From Craterilacuibacter sp. RT1T (GTDB taxonomy: Bacteria; Pseudomonadota; Gammaproteobacteria; Burkholderiales; Chromobacteriaceae): a stretch of DNA of 62,976 nt. The stretch is from the NCBI RefSeq assembly GCF_023502145.1, contig NZ_JAMFLI010000014.1:1-62976 (forward strand), read 5' to 3'. A model generated the notes under the pieces. The model was not told the origin of the DNA. It searched no databases and saw only the letters and a list, made by a program, of their open reading frames with translations. Of this stretch, positions 35,342 to 43,306 are shown in pieces. The first letter of the stretch is position 1, and each line of letters begins with the position of its first letter. The position numbers and the translations under genes are program-made.

Positions 35342-36817
35342 TTATTCGATTTTCAGCGGAATGAACAGCGTGTTGTCCATGCGCCGTACCAGTAGCGCAA
35401 TATTGCCGCGCGCGGCATTCAGTTCGCGCTCGAAGCCTTTGACCGTGCCGACCTCGTTCTGGTTGATGCCGATGATCACATCACCCGACATCAGGCCGGA
35501 GCGCGCCGCGATGCCTTTTACTTTTTGCACCAGCAAGCCGCCTTTGACGCCCAGCTCTTTTTTCTGCTCGGGCGTAAGCTCGGTCACGATCAGCCCTATC
35601 TTGTCGAAGTTGAACGGCTGAACTTCGCCTGACGGAGCCGAGGCCGCCTCATTCGGCTCGGGGCTGAGCTCGGCCAGTTTAGCGGTGACGACCTGCTCCT
35701 TGCCCTTGCGCCATAGCGTGAGTTTCACCTCGGTGCCCGGCTGCATGGCGCCAACCAGAATAGGCAGGTCGCGCGAGCTGTCCACCACCTTGTCGTTGAG
35801 CTTGATAATGATGTCGCCCAGCTGCACACCAGCTTTGGCTGCGGCACCATCGGGTTCGACCCGCACCACCAGCGCGCCATGCGGCCGATCCAGGCCGAAG
35901 GATTGCGCCAACTCCTGCGTCAACTCCTGGATATGGATGCCCAGCTGACCGCGGCTGACCTTGCCCTTGGTCTTGAGCTGCTCGACCACATCCATCGCGA
36001 TATCGATCGGAATGGCGAAGGAGATGCCCATAAAGCCGCCGGAACGGCTATAGATCTGCGAGTTGATGCCGACCACTTCGCCCTTCAGGTTGAACAGCGG
36101 GCCGCCGGAGTTGCCCGGGTTGATGGCGACATCAGTCTGGATAAACGGCACATAGCTCTCATCCGGCAGGCTGCGGCCCTTGGCCGAGACGATGCCGGCG
36201 GTCACGGTGTTTTCAAAACCGAATGGTGCGCCGATGGCGGCCACCCATTCGCCGACCTTGAGCTCGGCCGGGTTGCCTATCTTGACCGCCGACAGACCCG
36301 TTACGTCTATCTTGAGTACGGCCACGTCGGTGCGCTTGTCCAGACCCACCAGCTTGGCCTTGACCTCGCGCCGGTCGGTCAGCATGACCTTGATCTGGCT
36401 GCCGCCGGACACCACATGGGCATTGGTCAGGATGTAGCCATCGTCGCTGATGATAAAGCCGGAGCCAAAGGACACGCCTTCATCTGGCGGATTGTCCTGC
36501 TGGTCGGGCGGCACAAAGCGTTTGAAGAATTCGTAGAACGGATCGTCTTCCGGAATGCCGCCGGGCAACTGGCTCTGGCGCGGGCTGGCCAGATTGTCGC
36601 TGCCACGGGTGGCCTGAATATTGACTACCGACGGGCCATCGCGCTCGACCAGCAAGGTGAAGTCGGGCAGCAGCATCTGCACACGGCCGTCTTGTGCCGG
36701 CACCGCGACTTTGGAAATAGGCTGCTCGCCCTTGATCAGCTGGCTGATCTTGTCGCAGCCGGTGAGGGTGGACAGTGCAAACAGGGTGATGGCGAAGGCG
36801 CGTAGGCTGATATTCAC
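35342..36817 (-). CDS. mucD: DegP/MucD-type periplasmic serine protease
   Basis: A 491-residue HtrA-family protease and chaperone. A signal peptide with lipobox LTGC (Cys21) suggests lipid anchoring in the envelope. The trypsin-like domain has its triad in ILTNAHVV (His), KRTDVAVLKID (Asp) and NPGNSGGPLFN (Ser). Two PDZ domains follow, near residues 285-375 (LGIHIQELTQELAQSFGLDR) and 400-490 (GLLVQKVKGIAARSGLMSGD). It should remove misfolded envelope proteins under stress. It lies 89 bases downstream of nth on the same strand and has its own terminator. A Cys at the mature end is unusual for most DegP proteins. Confidence 0.93.
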   Translation of the reverse strand: MNISLRAFAITLFALSTLTGCDKISQLIKGEQPISKVAVPAQDGRVQMLLPDFTLLVERDGPSVVNIQATRGSDNLASPRQSQLPGGIPEDDPFYEFFKRFVPPDQQDNPPDEGVSFGSGFIISDDGYILTNAHVVSGGSQIKVMLTDRREVKAKLVGLDKRTDVAVLKIDVTGLSAVKIGNPAELKVGEWVAAIGAPFGFENTVTAGIVSAKGRSLPDESYVPFIQTDVAINPGNSGGPLFNLKGEVVGINSQIYSRSGGFMGISFAIPIDIAMDVVEQLKTKGKVSRGQLGIHIQELTQELAQSFGLDRPHGALVVRVEPDGAAAKAGVQLGDIIIKLNDKVVDSSRDLPILVGAMQPGTEVKLTLWRKGKEQVVTAKLAELSPEPNEAASAPSGEVQPFNFDKIGLIVTELTPEQKKELGVKGGLLVQKVKGIAARSGLMSGDVIIGINQNEVGTVKGFERELNAARGNIALLVRRMDNTLFIPLKIE

Positions 36818-36906
36818 AACAAATCCTTTACAGTGGCAGCGGTAGATGCCGCCAGCCCCATTTACATGCAGCGCGGGGCCATGATTTCAAGTGCTGCATT
36901 GCTTAA

Positions 36907-37539
36907 TCATAACGGTTTTGCCCGGTATTCGCAGAGCTCGCGAATAATGCAGCGTCCACATTCGGGTTTTCTCGCCTTGCAGGTGTAGCGTCCGAGCAGG
37001 ATTAGCCAGTGATGGGCATCCTGACGGAACTCGGGTGGCGTGAAGCGCAAGAGCTTGTCTTCCACCTCGCGTACATCCTTGCCCGGCGCGAGGCCGGTGC
37101 GGTTGGCGACGCGAAAAATATGGGTGTCGACGGCAATGGTCGGCACGCCAAAGGCGGTGTTGAGCACCACATTGGCCGTTTTGCGTCCGACACCGGGCAG
37201 GCTTTCCAGTGCTTCGCGCGTCGTTGGCACTTCGCCACCGTATTTTTCCAGCAGCAAGCGGCAGGTGGCGATGGTATTGCGCGCCTTGGTGCGGTACAGC
37301 CCTATGGTCTGGATCGCCTCGGCCAGACGCGCTTCGCCCAACGTGAGCATGGCTTGCGGTGTCGGTGCGATCGGGAACAGGCGTCGTGTCGCCTTGTTGA
37401 CGCCCACATCGGTCGCCTGTGCCGACAGCAGCACGGCGATCAAGAGCTGGAACGGGCTGCCGTACTCAAGCTCGGTGGTCGGGTGCGGGTTATCGTGCTG
37501 CAGGGTCTGGTAAATGGCGCGGCGTTTGGCAGGATTCAT
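36907..37539 (-). CDS. nth: Endonuclease III
   Basis: A 210-residue DNA glycosylase/AP lyase that removes oxidised pyrimidines. The helix-hairpin-helix LPGVGRKTANVV contains the catalytic Lys, and VDTHIFRV the catalytic Asp. The [4Fe-4S] loop at the C-terminus has exact C-X6-C-X2-C-X5-C spacing (CKARKPECGRCIIRELC). It follows rnfE with a one-base overlap, the same gene order as the rsx-nth operon of enterobacteria. The iron-sulfur cluster links it to redox gene neighbours. Confidence 0.96.
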   Translation of the reverse strand: MNPAKRRAIYQTLQHDNPHPTTELEYGSPFQLLIAVLLSAQATDVGVNKATRRLFPIAPTPQAMLTLGEARLAEAIQTIGLYRTKARNTIATCRLLLEKYGGEVPTTREALESLPGVGRKTANVVLNTAFGVPTIAVDTHIFRVANRTGLAPGKDVREVEDKLLRFTPPEFRQDAHHWLILLGRYTCKARKPECGRCIIRELCEYRAKPL

Positions 37540-38246
37540 CAGGCATTGACCGTTTCATTGTCTGTCGCCGCCGGGCGGCTGCTGCGTTGGCGCGCACGGG
37601 CGTCCAGATAGTTTTTACCGGCAATCAGCAAGGCCAGGCCGAAAAAAGCGCCCGGTGGCAGCAGCGCCAGTAAAAACTGGTAATTGAAAGTCGGCGGCAC
37701 CACATGCAGCACCAGCGCGTGGCCGATATCGCCCAGCACCAGTTCGGCACCAGAAAACAGGGTGCCGCGTCCGATCAGCTCGCGCATGCCGCCCAGAATG
37801 CCCAGTACGCCAGTCAGCCCCAGCCCCATCATCAGCCCGTCCAGTGCGGCCTCGGGCACCGTATTGCGCGAGGCATAGGCCTCGGCGCGCGCCATCACAA
37901 TGCAGTTGGTGGTAATGAGCGGAATGAAAATCCCCAGCACCAGGTACAGGCTGTGCATCCAGGCATTCATCGCCAGATCGACGCAGGTGACCAGCGCCGC
38001 GATCAGCATGATGAATACCGGATTGCGGATTTCATTGGGTATGGTATGGCGAAAGGTGGCCACTGCCGCGCCGGACACCGTGGTGACCAGGGTCGTGGCC
38101 AGCCCCAGCGAAACACCATTGACCACGCTGGTGCTGACCGCCAGCACCGGGCATAGGCCCAATAGCTGCACGACACCGGCGTTCTGTTTCCACAGTCCGT
38201 TATGGATAATGTCACGCCAAGGCCTGGCATCCGTGTTTGCTTGCAT
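37539..38246 (-). CDS. rnfE: Rnf electron-transport complex subunit E
   Basis: A 235-residue inner-membrane protein with about six helices, homologous to RnfA. GLWKQNAGVVQLLGLCPVLA, LITTNCIVMARAEAYASRNT and the GMRELIGRGTLFSGAELVLG segment are diagnostic. The conserved Cys in helices (GLCPVLA, TTNC) coordinate the membrane iron site shared with RnfA. It forms part of the Rnf/Rsx complex that couples electron flow between NADH and ferredoxin (or SoxR reduction) to ion movement. The gene lies between rnfG and nth. Confidence 0.95.
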   Translation of the reverse strand: MQANTDARPWRDIIHNGLWKQNAGVVQLLGLCPVLAVSTSVVNGVSLGLATTLVTTVSGAAVATFRHTIPNEIRNPVFIMLIAALVTCVDLAMNAWMHSLYLVLGIFIPLITTNCIVMARAEAYASRNTVPEAALDGLMMGLGLTGVLGILGGMRELIGRGTLFSGAELVLGDIGHALVLHVVPPTFNYQFLLALLPPGAFFGLALLIAGKNYLDARARQRSSRPAATDNETVNA

Positions 38247-38257
38247 TGCGCTTTCCT

Positions 38258-38875
38258 TTACGGTTGGGCCAGAAATTGGCGGCGGTTGGCGTCAAACAGT
38301 GTGACCACACGCCCGACGGCGGCGCTGACGGCGCGTGCCGAGATGGTGGCACCACTCATATAGTCGAAGTCGCCACCGTCCTTGCTGACTTTCCAGCGCG
38401 CTTCTATGCCCTTGCCGCTGAACTGTTCGCTCCAGCGGCTTTTGGCGTGGTCGATATAGTCGCCCAGCCCCGGGGTTTCCTTGTGCGCGATCACGCGCAC
38501 GCCGCTGACTTGACCGTTCGCCAGAATGCCGACCAAAAGGCGGATCTTGCCGCCATAACCATTGGGCGCCACGCTTTCAAATACCAGACCCACCGGCTTG
38601 CCATCCTGGCGTGCGATAAAGGCCGTGGCGTTGTCAGGCAGGCCCAGCGTCTGGCGCTGGGCCGGATTCAGCGCCACCGGGTCGGCAATCAGGTCGTTGT
38701 TAAAACTGCCCTCGGGCAGGGTTTGTGCCATCAGGCGGGTGCGCGCCGCATCTTCATTGGCACGCACCGTGTCATGGGTGAGCGCATAGGTCAGTGCCAG
38801 TATGGCGGTGGTGACCAAGGCAAAGACCAGCAGGGTCAGGGCGCTGCGTCTGGCTTGGCGGGCGGCGTTAAGCAT
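38258..38875 (-). CDS. rnfG: Rnf complex subunit G (covalent FMN)
   Basis: A 205-residue subunit with one N-terminal membrane helix (SALTLLVFALVTTAILALTY) and a periplasmic FMN-binding domain. DYMSGATISARAV contains the S-G-A-T motif whose Thr carries FMN as a phosphoester. VIAHKETPGLGDYIDHAKS is also family-typical. The ATG at MLNAARQARR gives the family's usual length; a start 12 codons earlier is less likely. Its start overlaps the end of rnfD by eight bases. Confidence 0.94.
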   Translation of the reverse strand: MLNAARQARRSALTLLVFALVTTAILALTYALTHDTVRANEDAARTRLMAQTLPEGSFNNDLIADPVALNPAQRQTLGLPDNATAFIARQDGKPVGLVFESVAPNGYGGKIRLLVGILANGQVSGVRVIAHKETPGLGDYIDHAKSRWSEQFSGKGIEARWKVSKDGGDFDYMSGATISARAVSAAVGRVVTLFDANRRQFLAQP

Positions 38876-39902
38876 GCTGGTCTGCCTTTTTTGCGCGCTT
38901 GCGTTTGCCAAAGGCCGGCGGGCGGGTGAGCTGGTCGATCAGGGGGACGGCGATATTCATTAGCAGCACGGCAAAGGCCGCCGCATCAGGGTAGCCGCCG
39001 AACACGCGGATCACATAGATCAGCAGGCCGACACCAAAGCCGAAGATCAGCTGGCCACGGGCGCTGGTCGGGCCGGAGACCGGATCGGTCACGATGAAAA
39101 AGGCGGCCAGCAAGGTCGCGCCGGCCACCAGATGGAACAGCGGGTCGACATAATGCGCCGGCTGCCATAGCCACAAGGGCACGGCCAGTGTGGTGAGACC
39201 CGCGAGCATCGCCAGCGGCGCCTGATAACGGATGACGCGCTGCTGCAGCAAAAACAGGCCGCCAGCCAGATAGGCCAGCGCCACCCATTCACTGCCGACG
39301 CCGGCAATATGGCCGAACATGGGCGCCTCTTTCAGGCTGGCGATATCGCTGCCACCCAGCAATAGCTGGGTTTTTAAATAGTCCAGCGGGGTGGCCATGG
39401 AAATGGCGTCCAGACTCAGCCCGGCAGGCAGCTCGCGGCTGAAAATCCACGCCAGTTGTGCGCTGCTGTCCAGCGGGCCATGCGGCATGCCCCAGTGCGC
39501 CATCTGCGCCGGAAACGACACCATGGCCACGGCAAAGCCGACCATGGCCGGGTTGAACGGGTTATTGCCCAGCCCGCCATAGAGTTGCTTGCCCACCACG
39601 ATGGCAAACAGCGTGGCCACCACGATCAGCCACCATGCGCCCAGCGCCGGCATGGACAGCGCCAATAGCCAGGCCGTGAGCAGGGCGCTGCCATCCTTGA
39701 GAAAGGGGGCAATGGCTAGGCCGCGCAGACGCAGCATGGCCGCTTCGGCCAGCAAGGCGGTGGCGCTGGCCAAGGTCAGCTGCACCAGCAGCGCGATGCC
39801 GTAAAACCAGACGCTGACGGCAATGGCCGGCAGCAAGGCCAGTAGCACCTTGAGCATGATGACGGACACGGTGGTCGGCCGTGCGATATAGGGAGCGTGC
39901 AT
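38868..39902 (-). CDS. rnfD: Rnf complex subunit D (covalent FMN)
   Basis: A 344-residue membrane subunit related to NqrB, with about ten helices. The start MHAPYIARPTTVSVIMLKVL is the usual RnfD opening. YGGLGNNPFNPAMVGFAVAM is the conserved central motif. TDPVSGPTSARGQLIFGFGV holds the Thr expected to bind FMN. The ATG lies one base after the rnfC stop; longer in-frame sequence upstream belongs to rnfC in another frame. Confidence 0.95.
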   Translation of the reverse strand: MHAPYIARPTTVSVIMLKVLLALLPAIAVSVWFYGIALLVQLTLASATALLAEAAMLRLRGLAIAPFLKDGSALLTAWLLALSMPALGAWWLIVVATLFAIVVGKQLYGGLGNNPFNPAMVGFAVAMVSFPAQMAHWGMPHGPLDSSAQLAWIFSRELPAGLSLDAISMATPLDYLKTQLLLGGSDIASLKEAPMFGHIAGVGSEWVALAYLAGGLFLLQQRVIRYQAPLAMLAGLTTLAVPLWLWQPAHYVDPLFHLVAGATLLAAFFIVTDPVSGPTSARGQLIFGFGVGLLIYVIRVFGGYPDAAAFAVLLMNIAVPLIDQLTRPPAFGKRKRAKKADQHA

Positions 39903-39903
39903 C

Positions 39904-41916
39904 TTAGTGGTCGCCTTTCTGTGCCGCATCGCGCTCGGCTTTTTTAGCCGCTGCGCGCGCCATGGCCGCTTCAATCGCAGCGCGTTTTTCTGCATCCATG
40001 ACGGGTTTGGGCGCGGGAGCGGAGCTTGCGCCTGCGGCGCTATCGCTGCTGCCTTTCGCATCCGCTGCTGCGCTTTGGGCGGCTTTTTTAGCCGCTGCGC
40101 GCGCCATGGCCGCTTCAATTGCGGCGCGTTTGTCCGCATCCATGACGGGTTTGGGCGCAGGTGCCGGGCTCACGCCTGCGGCGCTATCGCTGCTGCCTTT
40201 CGCATCCGCTTCTGCGCTTTGGGCCGCTTTGCGCGCGGCGGCGCGTGCCATCGCCGCTTCAATGGCCGCGCGTTTGGCTTCATCGCCCGGCGCCGCTGCA
40301 TGACTGACGGCAGACTCGCGTGCCGCCTTGTTGGCGGCGGCGCGTGCCATGGCCGCTTCAATGGCTGCGCGTTTGGCGTCGTCGCTTAATGGCGTTTTGG
40401 CCGGTGTGCTCCCCCCTTCGGCTTTTTTCTCGGCGGCGCGCGCCATGGCCGCGCGGATGGCGGCCGCCTTGTCCGGGTCGGGTGCGGCGCTGCGCTCGGG
40501 AGCGGGCGTGGCGCGTGCGGCCAGACGCTGTGCTTTTTCCGCCTTGTCGCGTTCCAGACGCAACTGGCGGAAGTCGTGGCGCATGCGGGCGCGGTCGGCT
40601 GCCTTCTTTTCGCGTTCGGCCGCCCAGATCTCATCCTTGGCGAATTTGTAAAAATCCACCAGCGGCAACTGACTGGGGCAGACATAGCTGCAGGCACCGC
40701 ATTCTATGCAGTCGAACAGGTCGGCTTCCTGAGCGCGGCCCATATCCTTGGCCTTGGCGAACCAGTAAAGATCCATAGGCTGCAACTCGGCCGGGCAGAC
40801 CTTGGCGCATTCGCCGCAGCGTATGCAGGGCATCGCCTGCGGGCGCGGCGGAAACAGCGCGCGGCTCTTGGCAATCAGGCAATTGCTGGCCTTGCTGACA
40901 CCGGCGTTTAGGCCGGGCAGATCAAAGCCCATCATCGGCCCGCCCATGATCACGCCTTCATTGTCTGCTTGCATGCCGGCCCAGTTAAGCAGATGGGCAA
41001 ACGGCGTGCCGATGCGTGCCTCGATATTGCCGGGGCGTGCCAGATTGCCGGTCAGGGTGAGGATGCGGCTGACGACCGGTTCGCCATCCACGATGGCGCG
41101 TTTGAGCGAATACAAGGTGCCGACGTTGAAACACTGCACGCCCATATCGGTCGCGCGCACGCCATGCGGTACTTTCTTGCCGGTTAGCAGACGTATCAGT
41201 TGCTTGGCGCCGCCGGACGGGTACAGGGTGGGAATGGCGAGCACTTCAAAACCGCTGCCGGCGCAGGCTGCGCGCATGGCGGCGATGGCTTCGGGCTTGT
41301 TGTCCTCGATGCCGATCAGCACCGCGCGCGGGCGCATCAAGTGTGCGGCGATGCGGATGCCGTCGACGATCTCGGCGGCGCGTTCGCGCATCAGCCTGTC
41401 GTCACAACTGATAAACGGCTCGCACTCGGCACCGTTGACGATGAGTTGCTCCAGCGTCGTCACGCCCAGCTTGAGGCTGGTGGGGAACACGGCACCGCCC
41501 TGGCCGACCACGCCCATATCGCGCAAAAAGGTGCGGATTTCGTCGTTGCCGGCTTCTTGCCAGTTTGGCAGCGGGCTAGGCGCGCTCCAATGATCCAGCC
41601 CGTCGCTGTCGATGACGATGCAGTCCTGCAACAGGCCGGAGGGGTGGGCCACGGCGTGCGGGCCGATGGCGCGGATCAGGCCGGAAGTGGGCGCATGTAC
41701 CGCAGCCGAGATGCGTCCGTCGGCTTCGCCTATGCGCTGACCGGCCAGTACCCGCTCGCCGATGCTGACGCAGGCCTTGGCCGGGTTGCCCAAGTGCTGG
41801 GACAGCGGCACGACCAGCTGCGCCGGCAAAGGCGGGGTCGCGATCGGCGTGCCATTGGACAGCGTCTTGAATTCGGGCGGATGGATGCCGCCGTGAAAGC
41901 GGGAGAGCGTGCTCAT
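39904..41916 (-). CDS. rnfC: Rnf complex subunit C with Ala-rich repeats
   Basis: A 670-residue peripheral subunit with the NADH/FMN-binding fold of Complex I NuoF ([38 protein letters not shown]). It carries two [4Fe-4S] ferredoxin motifs ([12 protein letters not shown] and [12 protein letters not shown]). The last 190 residues form an Ala/Lys-rich extension in which [17 protein letters not shown] recurs six times, including an exact-length 48-residue tandem duplication. RsxC of E. coli also has such a tail. The true start [10 protein letters not shown] follows GGTAAAGGC and overlaps the rnfB stop by four bases. Confidence 0.94.
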   Translation of the reverse strand: MSTLSRFHGGIHPPEFKTLSNGTPIATPPLPAQLVVPLSQHLGNPAKACVSIGERVLAGQRIGEADGRISAAVHAPTSGLIRAIGPHAVAHPSGLLQDCIVIDSDGLDHWSAPSPLPNWQEAGNDEIRTFLRDMGVVGQGGAVFPTSLKLGVTTLEQLIVNGAECEPFISCDDRLMRERAAEIVDGIRIAAHLMRPRAVLIGIEDNKPEAIAAMRAACAGSGFEVLAIPTLYPSGGAKQLIRLLTGKKVPHGVRATDMGVQCFNVGTLYSLKRAIVDGEPVVSRILTLTGNLARPGNIEARIGTPFAHLLNWAGMQADNEGVIMGGPMMGFDLPGLNAGVSKASNCLIAKSRALFPPRPQAMPCIRCGECAKVCPAELQPMDLYWFAKAKDMGRAQEADLFDCIECGACSYVCPSQLPLVDFYKFAKDEIWAAEREKKAADRARMRHDFRQLRLERDKAEKAQRLAARATPAPERSAAPDPDKAAAIRAAMARAAEKKAEGGSTPAKTPLSDDAKRAAIEAAMARAAANKAARESAVSHAAAPGDEAKRAAIEAAMARAAARKAAQSAEADAKGSSDSAAGVSPAPAPKPVMDADKRAAIEAAMARAAAKKAAQSAAADAKGSSDSAAGASSAPAPKPVMDAEKRAAIEAAMARAAAKKAERDAAQKGDH
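39997..40284. repeat. Tandem 144-bp repeat within rnfC
   Basis: Two adjacent 144-base copies encode nearly identical 48-residue units that end in APAPKPVM. Partial copies of the [14 protein letters not shown] part lie on both sides. Slippage or recombination could change the copy number in frame. Confidence 0.88.
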
Positions 41917-42476
41917 GCCTTTACCACCTTGATCGGAATCACTGGATACGACCATTTCCAGTTGGCCACCGTGGTGCCAACCGGCACCATCTGTATGCAG
42001 TCGACCGGGCAGGGCGGCAGGCACAGCTCGCAGCCGGTGCATTCGCTGGCAATAATGGTGTGCATCTGCTTGGCCGCGCCGACGATGGCGTCGACCGGGC
42101 AGGCCTGTATGCACAAGGTGCAGCCTATGCAGGTGGTTTCGTCTATCAGTGCCACCGATTTGGGTTTGACTTCAATCGCGCCCTCGTCAAACGGTTTGAA
42201 GTCCACGCCCAGTAGCTCGGCCAGCTTGCGGATGCCGTCTTCGCCGCCGGGCGGGCACTGGTTGATATCGGCTTCGCCGCCGGCAATGGCTTCGGCGTAG
42301 GGGCGGCAGCCGGGGAAGCTGCACTGGCCGCATTGTGTCTGCGGCAGGATGGCGTCGATCTTGTCGACCAGCGGGTCGGCCTCGACGCGAAAACGCACCG
42401 AGGCAAAACCGAGAATCGCGCCAAGCAAGATGGCGAGGGCCGCCATGATTGCCAGCGCAGTCAGAAAACCGCTCAT
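41913..42476 (-). CDS. rnfB: Rnf complex subunit B (iron-sulfur)
   Basis: A 187-residue ferredoxin-like subunit. After one N-terminal helix, the [16 protein letters not shown] segment (with a downstream Cys in NQCPPGG) binds one [4Fe-4S] cluster. [14 protein letters not shown] and [14 protein letters not shown] bind two more. It passes electrons between the membrane subunits and ferredoxin. Its start lies 11 bases after rnfA and its stop overlaps rnfC. Confidence 0.96.
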   Translation of the reverse strand: MSGFLTALAIMAALAILLGAILGFASVRFRVEADPLVDKIDAILPQTQCGQCSFPGCRPYAEAIAGGEADINQCPPGGEDGIRKLAELLGVDFKPFDEGAIEVKPKSVALIDETTCIGCTLCIQACPVDAIVGAAKQMHTIIASECTGCELCLPPCPVDCIQMVPVGTTVANWKWSYPVIPIKVVKA

Positions 42477-42487
42477 GCTTTACTTTC

Positions 42488-43069
42488 TTATTTGACCAGG
42501 CCGGAAAAGCCCATAAAAGCCAGGCTCATCAGCCCCGCCGAGATAAAGGCAATGGCCGAACCCTTGAAGGGCGCCGGCACATCCGCGCCTTCCAGCCGCT
42601 CGCGCATGGCGCCGAACAGAATCAGGATCAGGGAAAAACCGACCGCGCTGCCAAAGCCGAAAACCAGCGACTCGGCAAAGTTGTGGTGTTCTTGCGCATT
42701 CAAGAGCGGCACACCCAGCACCGCGCAGTTGGTGGTAATCAGCGGCAGATAGATGCCCAGCACCTGATACAGCATGGGGCTGGTCTTGTGGATCACCATC
42801 TCGGTGAACTGCACGATGGCGGCGATGACCACGATAAAGGACAGGGTGCGCAGATATTCTAGCCCCAGAGCGATGAGCAATTCGTTGATCAGATGGCTGG
42901 TGCCGGAGGCTAGCGTCAGCACAAAAGCCGTGGCTGCGCCCATGCCGATGGCGGCATCCAGCTTTTTGGAGACGCCCATAAACGGGCACAGGCCCAGTAC
43001 GCGCACCAACACCACATTGTTCACCAGTACGGTGGCGACGAGGATGAGCAGATAGTGTCCGAAGTCCAT
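42488..43069 (-). CDS. rnfA: Rnf complex subunit A
   Basis: A 193-residue membrane protein with about six helices, the exact usual length. [20 protein letters not shown] and [16 protein letters not shown] contain the conserved Cys residues that form the intramembrane iron site together with RnfE. It is the first gene of the rnfABCDGE-nth operon. Its upstream region contains a hexanucleotide repeat and is shared with a divergent TonB-dependent receptor gene. Confidence 0.96.
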   Translation of the reverse strand: MDFGHYLLILVATVLVNNVVLVRVLGLCPFMGVSKKLDAAIGMGAATAFVLTLASGTSHLINELLIALGLEYLRTLSFIVVIAAIVQFTEMVIHKTSPMLYQVLGIYLPLITTNCAVLGVPLLNAQEHHNFAESLVFGFGSAVGFSLILILFGAMRERLEGADVPAPFKGSAIAFISAGLMSLAFMGFSGLVK

Positions 43070-43160
43070 GGCAAGGTTCGCGCTCGGGCAAAGGACGAAA
43101 TTATCCGGTTTTCGCGCGTGAGTCACAAGTTTCATGGACTGATCGCATACGAGCACGGGA

Positions 43161-43202
43161 GTGGAAGTGGAAGTGGAAGTGGAAGTGGAAGTGGAAGTGG
43201 AA
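43161..43202. repeat. Hexanucleotide repeat, seven copies of GTGGAA
   Basis: Seven perfect GTGGAA units lie in the divergent promoter region between rnfA and the first TonB-dependent receptor. They are about 105 bases upstream of the receptor start. Repeats of this kind change length by slippage. Confidence 0.92.
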
Positions 43203-43226
43203 GGATGGTCCGGTTCTATGTCTTAT

Positions 43227-43239
43227 TCATTATTAATGA
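43227..43239. promoter_or_regulatory. AT-rich palindrome, possible Fur-like operator
   Basis: TCATTA-t-TAATGA is a perfect 6-1-6 palindrome followed by GATAAAATATTAT in an AT-rich stretch before the receptor gene. Fur sites have 6-1-6 or 7-1-7 symmetry and similar composition, but the match to GATAAT units is partial. Confidence 0.35.
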
Positions 43240-43306
43240 TAAAATATTATGAAATTAATAAATTTGATTTGATTGTGTTTTTAAATTGGAGTCATTTTTT
43301 TCAAAG

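Noticed and set aside
43161-43202. GTGGAA array as a possible CRISPR
   Set aside because: The units are six bases with no spacers, and no cas gene is present.
43055-43252. Short plus-strand frame with a run of alternating Gly and Ser
   Set aside because: The Gly-Ser run is just the translated GTGGAA repeat, and the rest overlaps rnfA antisense with no ribosome site or homology.
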